A stretch of DNA of 64,000 nt from the NCBI GenBank assembly GCA_030425195.1, contig JAUIAV010000013.1:1-64000 (forward strand). Reading direction: 5' to 3'. The notes beneath the pieces were generated by a model that did no database searches, was not told the origin of the DNA, and was given only the letters and a program-made list of their open reading frames with translations. This DNA comes from Gammaproteobacteria bacterium (GTDB lineage: Bacteria > Pseudomonadota > Gammaproteobacteria > Pseudomonadales > Azotimanducaceae). The translations under genes and the position numbers were made by a program. Below, in pieces: positions 49,121 to 62,428 of this stretch (the stretch's first letter is position 1; every line of letters begins with the position of its first letter).

Positions 49121-49717
49121 ATGGCAGATTCGGACGACAAGCGGGAAGATCTCGAGGAACAAGCTGACCAGGAAGTTGACAGTGCTTCGGTGCTAGAGCC
49201 GGAAAGCGGTGCGCCGGGCGGTGCGCAGAACAGCGAAGTCGATCCCGCCGAGGCGGAAATCGCGGCCCTGAAGGATCAGGTCCTGCGCAGTCAGGCGGAA
49301 GCGGAGAACGTCCGCCGCCGGGCGGCCCGGGATGTGGAGAACGCTCACAAATACGCCCTCGAGAAGTTCGCCGCCGATCTGCTCCCCGTGATCGACAGTC
49401 TCGAAAAGGCCGTGGAATCGGCCCGGCTGGGGGCAGAAGCCGCGGATGCGGAGGGCGACGACGCCGCGAACACGGCGGCCATCGGTGAGGGCGTGGAGCT
49501 GTCTCTCAAGCTGTTTCACGACGTGCTGGAGAAAGCGGGCATAGAACGCATCCACCCCCTTGGCGAACCCTTCGATCCCCAGCTGCACGAGGCGATGGCC
49601 ATGGTGGAGAACCCGGATGCGGAGCCGAACTCCGTGCTGGACGTGATGCAGGCTGGTTACACCCTGAACGGCAGGCTGGTCAGGGCGGCCATGGTGGTGG
49701 TCAGCAAAGCCCCCTGA
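49121..49717 (+). CDS. grpE: Nucleotide exchange factor GrpE
   Basis: The 198-residue protein releases ADP from DnaK during the chaperone cycle. It has an acidic N-terminal tail (1-50), a long helix with AEIAALKDQVLRSQAEAENVRRRAARD, and the C-terminal beta domain with IHPLGEPFDPQLHEAM, then NSVLDVMQAGYTLNGRLVRAAMVVVSK. ATG 49121 is preferred over the upstream TTG at 49100. A near-perfect sigma-32 promoter lies at 49053. Acidic composition at the N-terminus is usual for GrpE. dnaK starts 144 bases downstream. Confidence 0.96.
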   Translation: MADSDDKREDLEEQADQEVDSASVLEPESGAPGGAQNSEVDPAEAEIAALKDQVLRSQAEAENVRRRAARDVENAHKYALEKFAADLLPVIDSLEKAVESARLGAEAADAEGDDAANTAAIGEGVELSLKLFHDVLEKAGIERIHPLGEPFDPQLHEAMAMVENPDAEPNSVLDVMQAGYTLNGRLVRAAMVVVSKAP

Positions 49718-49745
49718 GGGATGGCCGTAAAAGTGGGGGAGAGGA

Positions 49746-49774
49746 GTTGAATCCCCGCCGGACGCCCAAATATA
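49746..49774 (+). promoter_or_regulatory. Possible second sigma-32 promoter upstream of dnaK
   Basis: GTTGAA (49746-49751), 13 bases, then CCCAAATATA (49765-49774) loosely match the sigma-32 pattern in the grpE-dnaK gap, about 90 bases before the dnaK ATG. The -10 half has mismatches, so this is weaker than the grpE promoter. Confidence 0.35.
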
Positions 49775-49861
49775 GAGCGTCAGAGACAATTGGAAGCTGC
49801 GGGCCGGAAAGATAGACACCGGCTGCGCGTTGGGCTTTAGGAACAGTTTTGGAGACTAGTC

Positions 49862-51799
49862 ATGGGTAAAGTCATCGGCATCGACCTGGGTACCACCAAC
49901 TCCTGTGTGGCGGTTCTGGAAGGCAAGGATGCCAAGGTCATCGAAAATTCCGAGGGTGATCGCACGACGCCCTCCATCATCGCCTACACGGACGATGGCG
50001 AGATCCTCGTGGGTCAGAGCGCCAAGCGCCAGGCGGTGACCAATCCGGACAACACGCTGTTTGCGGTGAAGCGGCTCATCGGCCGCAAGTTCGCCTCGGA
50101 CGTGGTCCAGAAGGACATCAAGATGGTCCCCTACAGGATCGTCGAGGCTCCGAACGGCGACGCCTGGATCGAAGTGAAGGGCGAGCAGCTGGCTCCGCCC
50201 CAGATTTCGGCGGAAACCCTGAAAAAAATGAAGAAGACGGCTGAGGAGTACCTCGGCGAGCCCGTCACGGAGGCGGTGATCACCGTTCCGGCCTACTTCG
50301 ACGATTCCCAGCGTCAGGCCACCAAGGATGCCGGCCGGATCGCCGGTCTGGACGTTAAGCGCATCATCAACGAGCCCACGGCGGCAGCCCTTGCCTATGG
50401 CATGGACAAGCAGCGGGGCGATCACAAGATCGTGGTCTATGACCTCGGTGGGGGTACCTTCGACGTGTCCATCATCGAGATCGCCGAGATCGACGGCGAG
50501 CATCAGTTCGAAGTGCTCTCCACCAATGGTGATACCTTCCTCGGCGGTGAGGACTTCGACCTTCGGGTGATCGATTACCTGGCGGAAGAGTTCAAGAAGG
50601 ACAACGGCGTGGATCTGCACAACGATCCGCTGGCCCTGCAGCGTCTGAAGGAAGCGGCAGAGAAGGCGAAGATCGAGCTGTCCAACAGCCAGCAGACCGA
50701 GATCAATCTGCCCTATATCACGGCGGACCAGTCCGGTCCCAAGCACCTGGTGCTGAAGCTCACCCGGGCCAAGCTCGAGTCCCTGGTGGAAGACCTGGTC
50801 GAGCGCACCATGGGTCCGTGCAAAACGGCGCTGGCAGATGCAGGGCTGTCTGCCTCCGACATCGACGACGTGATCCTGGTCGGCGGCCAGACCCGGATGC
50901 CGCTGGTGCAGGCGAAGGTGAAGGAGTTCTTCGGTAAGGAGGCGCGCAAGGACGTGAATCCGGACGAGGCCGTGGCCGTGGGAGCTGCCATCCAGGCGGC
51001 CGTGCTATCCGGCGACGTGAAGGACGTGCTGCTGCTCGACGTGACGCCGCTCTCCCTGGGCATCGAGACGCTCGGCCAGGTCATGAGCGTGCTGATCGAG
51101 AAGAACACGACCATCCCGACCAAGAAGACCCAGGTCTTCTCGACGGCGGACGACAACCAGACCGCGGTGACCATTCACGTGCTGCAGGGTGAGCGCAAAC
51201 AGGCCGCGCAGAACAAGTCGCTCGGCCGGTTCGACCTGGCGGACATTCCGCCTGCCCCCCGGGGCATGCCGCAGATCGAGGTCGCCTTCGACATCGATGC
51301 CAACGGCATCCTGAATGTGTCCGCCAAGGACAAGGCAACGGGCAAGGAGCAGTCCATCGTGATCAAGGCTTCCTCCGGGCTCTCCGAGGAAGAGATCGAT
51401 CAGATGGTCCGGGATGCGGAAGCACACTCCGAAGAGGACGCGAAGTTCGAGGAGATGGTGAATCTGCGCAACCAGGCGGACGGTCTGGTGCACGCGGCCA
51501 GAAAGGCCGTCACCGATGCCGGCGACAAGGCTTCCGAGGAAGAGAAGTCGGCTATCGAGACCGCCGCCACCGCGCTTGAGGAAGCACTCAAAAGCGACGA
51601 CAAGGCCGGTATCGAAGCCAAGATGCAGGCGCTGTCCGAGGCCTCCGCCTCTCTCGCACAGAAGATGTATGCGGAAGAAGCCGCAGCGGCCGGTGCCGAT
51701 GGCGCCGACGGTGCGTCCGGTGGTACATCGTCCGGCAGCGATTCGGATGCCGTGGACGCGGAGTTCGAGGAAGTGAAGGACGACGACAAGAAGGGCTGA
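49862..51799 (+). CDS. dnaK: Molecular chaperone DnaK (Hsp70)
   Basis: The 645-residue ATP-driven chaperone has [11 protein letters not shown] at its N-terminus, phosphate-loop regions with [14 protein letters not shown] and [11 protein letters not shown], the linker [15 protein letters not shown], and a substrate-binding domain with a C-terminal acidic tail containing the [14 protein letters not shown] end. The length is usual for the family. GGAG is eight bases before the ATG. It follows grpE after 144 bases and is followed by dnaJ after 136; a hairpin at 51856 separates it from dnaJ. It works with GrpE and DnaJ in protein folding and sigma-32 control. Confidence 0.98.
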   Translation: MGKVIGIDLGTTNSCVAVLEGKDAKVIENSEGDRTTPSIIAYTDDGEILVGQSAKRQAVTNPDNTLFAVKRLIGRKFASDVVQKDIKMVPYRIVEAPNGDAWIEVKGEQLAPPQISAETLKKMKKTAEEYLGEPVTEAVITVPAYFDDSQRQATKDAGRIAGLDVKRIINEPTAAALAYGMDKQRGDHKIVVYDLGGGTFDVSIIEIAEIDGEHQFEVLSTNGDTFLGGEDFDLRVIDYLAEEFKKDNGVDLHNDPLALQRLKEAAEKAKIELSNSQQTEINLPYITADQSGPKHLVLKLTRAKLESLVEDLVERTMGPCKTALADAGLSASDIDDVILVGGQTRMPLVQAKVKEFFGKEARKDVNPDEAVAVGAAIQAAVLSGDVKDVLLLDVTPLSLGIETLGQVMSVLIEKNTTIPTKKTQVFSTADDNQTAVTIHVLQGERKQAAQNKSLGRFDLADIPPAPRGMPQIEVAFDIDANGILNVSAKDKATGKEQSIVIKASSGLSEEEIDQMVRDAEAHSEEDAKFEEMVNLRNQADGLVHAARKAVTDAGDKASEEEKSAIETAATALEEALKSDDKAGIEAKMQALSEASASLAQKMYAEEAAAAGADGADGASGGTSSGSDSDAVDAEFEEVKDDDKKG

Positions 51800-51855
51800 T
51801 CCGCCCTGAAAAACGCGCCGAAGCGCAGAAGGTGCTCCGGCGCCGACGTGAAGGG

Positions 51856-51877
51856 AGGGGGTAGCTTTACCCCCTTT
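51856..51877 (+). terminator. Hairpin with T tract between dnaK and dnaJ (attenuator-like)
   Basis: AGGGGGTA (51856-51863) and TACCCCCT (51868-51875) form an 8-base stem with a 4-base loop followed by TTT. It lies in the dnaK-dnaJ gap, about 60 bases before dnaJ, and could reduce dnaJ relative to dnaK. Confidence 0.6.
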
Positions 51878-51935
51878 CCTGTATAAGAAGGGGCGCCCGC
51901 GCACCGGGTCCAGGAAGCAGACAAGAGCTGAGAGA

Positions 51936-53884
<1,949 letters not shown>

Positions 53885-53894
53885 GCTCGAGACT

Positions 53895-53926
53895 TTTTCG
53901 AGAGACGGCTTTTTCGAGAGACGGCT
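53895..53926. repeat. Perfect tandem duplication of 16 bases
   Basis: The unit TTTTCGAGAGACGGCT occurs twice head-to-tail (53895-53910 and 53911-53926) in the dapB-carA intergenic region, ten bases after the dapB stop. It may be a recent slippage event or a double protein-binding site upstream of carA. Confidence 0.85.
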
Positions 53927-53969
53927 AGGCTTCACCGACACTCTCCGGTAGACTACGCGCCCCAGATCA

Positions 53970-53996
53970 GCGGGAGCAGTCGCTTCCGCTTTTTTT
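53970..53996 (+). terminator. Intrinsic terminator or attenuator upstream of carA
   Basis: GCGGGAGC (53970-53977) pairs with GCTTCCGC (53982-53989) over a 4-base loop, followed by seven T residues (53990-53996). This is a classical Rho-independent terminator. It lies 86 bases after dapB and only 38 bases before the carA start, so it either ends the dapB transcript or acts as a leader attenuator for carAB. Confidence 0.78.
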
Positions 53997-54034
53997 CGGG
54001 CGGGGCTTGAGTTCCCGGCATCTGCAACGAGGTT

Positions 54035-55191
54035 TTGGGCACGACATTGACACCGGCGTTACTCGCCCTTGAGGACGGCAGCCTGTTTCACGGGTCGTCC
54101 ATTGGTATTGAGGGTCAGTCCGCAGGTGAGGTGGTATTCAACACCGCCATGACGGGTTACCAGGAGATTCTCACGGACCCGTCCTACGCCCGCCAGATCG
54201 TCACCCTCACCTATCCCCAGATCGGAAACACCGGCGCCAATCCCGAAGACGTGGAATCGGATCGGGTCTGGGCCAGTGGCCTGGTCATCCGGCAGCTTCC
54301 CCGCCGGGCCAGCAACTGGCGCATGACCATGACGTTGCCCGAATACCTGCAATCCGAAAGCGTGGTGGCGATCGCCGAGGTGGATACCCGCCGTCTGACC
54401 CGTCTCATCCGGGAGAAAGGGGCGCTCGCCGGCTGCATCGTTGCAGGCGACGCGACGGAAGCGGAGGCTCTGGCCGCCGCGCGGGCTTTTCCTGGACTGG
54501 CCGGCATGGATCTGGCCCGGGTGGTGACGCGTGCAGATCGGGCCGACTGGACAGAATCTGTCTGGAACCTGGAATCCGGGTACGGCAGTCGAGGCGATGA
54601 GCGTTTCCACGTGGTCGCTTACGACTTCGGCGTCAAACGGAACATTCTCCGCCTGCTGGCAGCCCGCGGCTGCCGGATCACGGTGGTCCCCGCCACGACC
54701 ACGGCCGAAGAAGCGATGGCCCTGAATCCGGACGGGATTTTTCTCTCTAACGGCCCCGGCGATCCGGAACCCTGTCTTTATGCGATCGAGGCCATCCGGG
54801 CTCTGCTCGATGCGGACCTGCCCATCTTCGGAATCTGTCTCGGTCATCAGCTGCTTTCCCTCGCCAGCGGTGCCGATACGGTGAAGATGCCGCACGGACA
54901 CCACGGCGCCAATCACCCGGTGAAGGATCTGCGTTCCGGACAGGTGATCATCACCAGTCAGAATCACGGCTTCGCCGTGGACGTGGAATCACTGCCGAAC
55001 TGCCTCGAGACCACTCATGTGTCGCTGTTCGACGGAACGCTCCAGGGCGTGCGCAGAACGGACCGCCGGGCCTTCGGCTTTCAGGGCCACCCGGAGGCGA
55101 GCCCGGGGCCGCAGGACTGCGAGTACCTCTTCGATGAATTCGTGACGCTGATGACGGATGCTGCCGGCGGCCGCGGAAAAGGCGCCCACTG

Positions 55192-55192
<1 letters not shown>
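54035..55192 (+). CDS. carA: Carbamoyl-phosphate synthase small (glutaminase) subunit
   Basis: CarA hydrolyses glutamine and passes ammonia to CarB for carbamoyl phosphate, used for arginine and pyrimidines. The 385-residue enzyme has the N-terminal domain with [28 protein letters not shown]-like [11 protein letters not shown], and the class I amidotransferase domain with nucleophile C268 in [10 protein letters not shown] and [12 protein letters not shown] near the C-terminus. No ATG is in frame near the start; TTG 54035 or TTG 54047 is used. It overlaps carB by one base. The upstream leader carries a terminator-like hairpin. Confidence 0.96.
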
Positions 55193-58428
<3,236 letters not shown>

Positions 58429-58433
58429 GACGC

Positions 58434-59261
58434 ATGCCTGACCAGTCCTTTGAGGGCATCGACGCCGGTCGCAGCTTCGACTGGGGACGTGCTGCAGAGG
58501 ACTACGATCGTTTCCGCCCCGGTCCGCCGGACAGCTTCTACCGGAAGCTGCAGGCGCTGGATGTGGGTCTCCCCGATCAGCGGATTCTCGACATCGGTAC
58601 CGGCACCGGTCTTCTGGCCCGGCGTTTCGCGGCCGCGGGCAGTCGCGTCTGCGGTATCGATCTGGCCGAGCCGCAGGTCCACATGGCGGAACAGGCCGCC
58701 CGCGAGGATGGGGTCGGTGTGAACTTCCAGGTCGCCGCGGCGGAAGCGCTGCCCTTTTCTCCGGGAAGCTTCGACGTGGTCAGCGCCTGTCAGTGCTGGT
58801 GGTATTTCGATCTCGACCGGGTGCTGCCGGAGGTGCGTCGGGTCCTGGCATCGGATGGCCGCCTGGTGGTGTCCTATTTCAGTTTTCTGCCCCGGCTCGA
58901 CCCCGTCGTCGCCGCTTCGGAGGCGCTGGTGCTCGAATTCAATCCCCGCTGGAGCGGCGCTGACTGGGATGGCCGCACGAATCCGCTCCCGGGCTGGTCC
59001 CGGGACGACTTCCGCCTCGTGGGTCTGTTCGAGTACGACGAAGCCATACCCTTCACCCGGGAGAGCTGGCGCGGGCGCATGCGGGCGCTCAGGGGTATTG
59101 CGGCAAGCCTGTCCGGGGAAGAGATCGAAACGTTCGATCGCGCGCACGAACAGCGCCTCACCGAGCTGGTGCCGGAATCGTTCCGGATTCTGCATCGCAT
59201 TCACGCCCAGATCTTCTCGCTCGCAGATCGCGCCGGCAGGGCGGCTACGGCGGGGTGCTGA
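58434..59261 (+). CDS. Class I SAM-dependent methyltransferase
   Basis: The 275-residue cytoplasmic protein has motif I ILDIGTGTGLLARRFAAAG (about residues 46-64), then VCGIDLAEPQ as the acidic end of the second strand, and the later SFDVVSACQCWWYFD and VLPEVRRVLASDGRLVVS. This is the UbiE/COQ5-like methyltransferase_11 pattern. Substrate is unknown. It starts five bases after carB and may be cotranscribed. Its last 17 bases overlap the convergent gene at 59245. ATG 58434 has no strong ribosome-binding site. Confidence 0.85.
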   Translation: MPDQSFEGIDAGRSFDWGRAAEDYDRFRPGPPDSFYRKLQALDVGLPDQRILDIGTGTGLLARRFAAAGSRVCGIDLAEPQVHMAEQAAREDGVGVNFQVAAAEALPFSPGSFDVVSACQCWWYFDLDRVLPEVRRVLASDGRLVVSYFSFLPRLDPVVAASEALVLEFNPRWSGADWDGRTNPLPGWSRDDFRLVGLFEYDEAIPFTRESWRGRMRALRGIAASLSGEEIETFDRAHEQRLTELVPESFRILHRIHAQIFSLADRAGRAATAGC

Positions 59262-59697
59262 ATCCACCCAGTCCGAAGATGATCAGCGCGGCCGCCGTCA
59301 GAGCGCCTAGCGAACCCAGCAGAAACGCATAGCGTACGGCTCGGTGATATCGGAAGGCCGCGCGGCGCTGTTCTCTGGCCGCGGTGCTGAGCAGGCCGTC
59401 TACTGCCCCGTAGACCAGGGCTCTGGCCGCCAGGCGGGTGGCCCGGTCCTCCATCGTGTCCGTGCTCTGTCGGGCAATCTGCTTGGCCATCCCCTTGCAT
59501 GCGGCGTCGAATACTTCTTCGCGGCGTGTGCGGCCGCGCCGCGTCCAGGCGAACCGGCGGCGCGCTTCGAGCATCTGCCGGTACCGGGAGATCAACTCGT
59601 CACGATGCTTGCTGTCCCGCTCCGATGCGGACGTGCGCTTGAGCTCAGACTCCCGCGCCGCCCCGGGCAGAGACAGAACGATTTCCTCTACTGGCAT
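59245..59697 (-). CDS. Unknown protein with C-terminal membrane helix
   Basis: From ATG 59697 (with GAGGG eight bases upstream) the product has 150 residues. The N-terminal 110 are charged and helical: ESELKRTSASERDSKHRDELISRYRQML, then RTRREEVFDAACKGMAKQIARQS. One membrane helix follows (about 123-146, YAFLLGSLGALTAAALIIFGLGGF), so it looks tail-anchored with the soluble part in the cytoplasm. No family is recognised. A dyad-symmetric site lies 40 bases upstream. It overlaps the methyltransferase gene tail by 17 bases. Confidence 0.65.
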   Translation of the reverse strand: MPVEEIVLSLPGAARESELKRTSASERDSKHRDELISRYRQMLEARRRFAWTRRGRTRREEVFDAACKGMAKQIARQSTDTMEDRATRLAARALVYGAVDGLLSTAAREQRRAAFRYHRAVRYAFLLGSLGALTAAALIIFGLGGFSTPP

Positions 59698-59736
59698 GTA
59701 AGTGTCCCTCTTCGCGGGAGTATCCAGACAATCCGG

Positions 59737-59751
59737 TTCACAAACTGTGAA
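59737..59751. promoter_or_regulatory. Palindromic operator-like site in a divergent promoter region
   Basis: TTCACA-AAC-TGTGAA (59737-59751) is a perfect inverted repeat of 6 bases with a 3-base centre in the 284-base gap between the divergent genes at 59697 and 59982. It is not a CRP site, whose half-sites are arranged the opposite way. No gene is supported in the rest of the gap. Confidence 0.5.
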
Positions 59752-59981
59752 GCAGTTCCGCGTCCGGACGGCACCGGTCAGCTGTCGGCAGTCGGGAGGA
59801 GAACGGCTGCGCACCCTGATGCGCCGATGGGCCCGGCATGGACAAACGTGCAGTTCGTCACAAACCCGCAGACACAATTCGTAAAGACTTTGTGCCGGCC
59901 TGTGGTGGACGGTCACCGCGGCAGCACCGGTGGGACAGAAGGTCCGGTGCGAGGGATCTGGAGAGAATCAGGGACAACCTC

Positions 59982-60524
59982 ATGCAAAAGCCGATTGCAG
60001 CGACCTTCGTGGCCGCAGTGTTTTTGGGATGCAGTGCTCTGGGATGGAATACCGCCCGGGCTGCCGAGCCTTCCGCGCAGGAGCTCCGCAGCCTGGATGA
60101 GCAGGTGCAGGAGATCAAAACGGATGTGCTGGCCATCGCGGCGGAGCTGAGTGCGCTGGAGGAGCAGCTGCTGTTTCCGTCCAGTACTCAGGTTTCCGTG
60201 TTCGTATCGCTCGAACGCCCCGATGCTTTCCGGCTCGATGCGGTCCGGGTGACCATCGATGGTGAGCTGGCTGCGCATCACATCTACAGCTTCAAAGAGC
60301 TCGACGCCCTGGCCAGTGGCGGCGTCCAGCGGATATTCACGGGTAATCTGCCGGGCGGGGAGCACGAGCTTGCCGTTACGGTGGTCGGCAAACTGCCATC
60401 GGGTAAGGACTACCAGCAGACAGAGCAGTTCACTTTCGAGAAGAGTATCGATCCCCGTCTCCTGGGTATCGCGCTGGCAGGACCTGGCGCGGGCGAGGCG
60501 GCGATCCAGCTGAACGACTGGTAG
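59982..60524 (+). CDS. Exported coiled-coil protein of an envelope operon
   Basis: The 180-residue protein has a signal peptide (1-27, ending NTARAAE) followed by a heptad-rich segment LDEQVQEIKTDVLAIAAELSALEEQLLF (about 37-64), then a beta-rich domain (about 65-180) with QVSVFVSLERPDAFRLDAVRVTIDGE and GGEHELAVTVVGKLPSGK. AGGGA precedes ATG 59982. It is two bases from the TPR-protein gene, so it is the first gene of a cluster with that and a TPR lipoprotein. I do not recognise a named family; the layout resembles envelope machinery gene sets. Confidence 0.78.
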   Translation: MQKPIAATFVAAVFLGCSALGWNTARAAEPSAQELRSLDEQVQEIKTDVLAIAAELSALEEQLLFPSSTQVSVFVSLERPDAFRLDAVRVTIDGELAAHHIYSFKELDALASGGVQRIFTGNLPGGEHELAVTVVGKLPSGKDYQQTEQFTFEKSIDPRLLGIALAGPGAGEAAIQLNDW

Positions 60525-60526
60525 TC

Positions 60527-62428
60527 ATGCGCCGTCAGGTTCATGTCCTGTTGCTGTTCGCGGCTGTTGCGCTGATGGCGCCTGCCGGAATCGCGGCCCA
60601 GGCGCCGCAACGGGATCTGTATTTCGCAGAGGCGGTGTTCTGGGCGAAGCAGGGTCTCTACTTCGATGCCCTCGAGCGGCTGGATACTGAGATCACGCAG
60701 CATCGGGGTCTGGATGAGCCGGAGCTGGATACGCTGTATCCGTTCATCCACGACGCCGAGTTCTTCGTGGGCGATTTCGAACTCAATTTCCGCATGCATC
60801 ACCGGGCCGGACGCGCCATTGCCGCCGTTCTCGAAGGCAACGTACCGGAGGTGGTCCGTAACGAAGCGGCCTATCGTCTCGCCCGGATCCATTTTCAGAA
60901 AGGGCAGCTGAAGGACGCGCTGATTGCCATCGAGCGGATAGATGGCCGGGTGCCGGCCGAGATCCGGGACGATGTGGATTATCTGCGGGCCAACATCTAT
61001 CTGGCGACGGCGAGACCCGAGGAAGCCAGGCCCATTCTGCGCCGGCTGCAGGGTGCGAGAGCCCTCACCGGTTTCCCGGAGTACAACCTGGCGATTGCCG
61101 ACCTGCAGGAGCAGGACACGGAAGCCGCACTCCATCAGTTCGAGAAGGCCGGGTCGGTGAAGGCGTCGGACGAGTCGACGCGGGCGATCAGGGACAAATC
61201 GAACCTGGTGCGGGGCACCCTGCTGCTGGAAGCCGGACGCTATGACGAAGCCAAGACTGCACTCGAGCGGGTCCGGCTCGACGGCCCCTTTTCCAATCAG
61301 GCGCTGCTGTCCGCAGGCTGGGCAGACACGCATCAGAGCCGGTACGAGAAAGCACTGGTGCCCTGGAACATTCTGGTGGCACGGAACCGGACGGACCCCG
61401 CGGTGCAGGAAGCCATGCTGGCGCTCCCCTATGCCTATGGCGCGCTGAACGTCCACGGTCGCGCCGCCGTGCTCTACAACCAGGCCCTCGAATCGTTCGG
61501 GTCAGAGCTCAACCGTCTGGACGCCTCCATCGAAGCCATCCGGGAAGGCAGATTTCTCGAGGCGCTGGTCCGGGAGGAGATCCGCAAGGACCGGGACTGG
61601 GTGATCCGGCTGCGGAGTCTGCCCGAGGCACCGGAAACCTACTACCTCATGGAGCTGATGGCGTCACACGACTTCCAGACCGGCCTGTCCAACTACCTGG
61701 ACATGGAGGACCTGCGCAGAAGGCTGTCCCGATGGGGGGCGAGCTTTGACGCGTTCGACGGCATCATCGCCGCCCGGCGGGACTATTTCGAGCCGAGGCT
61801 GCCGGCGCTGGACAAGCAGTTCCGGGATGTGGATTCCAGGCGCCGGTTGCGTCTGGAGCAGCATGAGATTCTATCCGACCGGCTGCAGAGCATGCTGGTT
61901 GCGCCGCGGCCCGAGTTTCTGGCGACGACCGGCGAGCGAGTGGTCTCCGCCCGGCTCGAAGCGCTCAGGGAAGGGCTCGATGCGGACGCGGATGCCGAAC
62001 TGATCGAACGTATCGGCCGACTGCAGGGCCTGATCACCTGGCAGGTGAAGACGGCCTATCACGAACGGCTGACGGCGTTCTACGGTCATCTGCAGGATTC
62101 CCAGCAGGCCATCGATCTTCTGACCGAGCAGTACGACGCCTACGTGCGTGTCAGACAGGCGGCCACACACAGCTACGTGGGATACGACAGGACGATCAAG
62201 CGCCTGCGCACCCGGGTCGGAGAGGCCTCCAGCCGGATCGACCGACTGATGGCCCGCCAGGGATACCTGCTGGAGCAGGTGGCCATCCGGGAGCTCGAAG
62301 CGAGATCACGCAGACTCGAAGGCTACGAAGAGCGGGCCCGTTATGCGCTCGCGGACAGCTACGACCGGGCCACGGCCGCGCAGGCAGCCGTCGAAACTGC
62401 CCTGCCTGCGGGGGTTGAAGGCGAATGA
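60527..62428 (+). CDS. Exported TPR-repeat protein
   Basis: The 633-residue protein has a signal peptide (1-24, ending GIAAQAP) and tetratricopeptide-like helices from about 30 to 320: AVFWAKQGLYFDALERLDTEI, AAYRLARIHFQKGQLKDALIAIERI and LLEAGRYDEAKTALERV are clear. The second half (about 400-633) is helical and charged, rich in Arg, Glu and Leu, probably a coiled coil. TPR scaffolds of this length sit in periplasmic machines. ATG follows two bases after the previous stop, and its own stop overlaps the next ATG by four bases. Confidence 0.85.
   Translation: MRRQVHVLLLFAAVALMAPAGIAAQAPQRDLYFAEAVFWAKQGLYFDALERLDTEITQHRGLDEPELDTLYPFIHDAEFFVGDFELNFRMHHRAGRAIAAVLEGNVPEVVRNEAAYRLARIHFQKGQLKDALIAIERIDGRVPAEIRDDVDYLRANIYLATARPEEARPILRRLQGARALTGFPEYNLAIADLQEQDTEAALHQFEKAGSVKASDESTRAIRDKSNLVRGTLLLEAGRYDEAKTALERVRLDGPFSNQALLSAGWADTHQSRYEKALVPWNILVARNRTDPAVQEAMLALPYAYGALNVHGRAAVLYNQALESFGSELNRLDASIEAIREGRFLEALVREEIRKDRDWVIRLRSLPEAPETYYLMELMASHDFQTGLSNYLDMEDLRRRLSRWGASFDAFDGIIAARRDYFEPRLPALDKQFRDVDSRRRLRLEQHEILSDRLQSMLVAPRPEFLATTGERVVSARLEALREGLDADADAELIERIGRLQGLITWQVKTAYHERLTAFYGHLQDSQQAIDLLTEQYDAYVRVRQAATHSYVGYDRTIKRLRTRVGEASSRIDRLMARQGYLLEQVAIRELEARSRRLEGYEERARYALADSYDRATAAQAAVETALPAGVEGE

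Noticed and set aside
49744-49760. T-loop-like GTTGAATCC suggesting a tRNA
   Set aside because: No matching acceptor or anticodon arms around it; it overlaps a sigma-32-like promoter pattern.
47840-49861. CIRCE element for HrcA
   Set aside because: I looked for TTAGCACTC-N9-GAGTGCTAA in the intergenic regions and saw no match.
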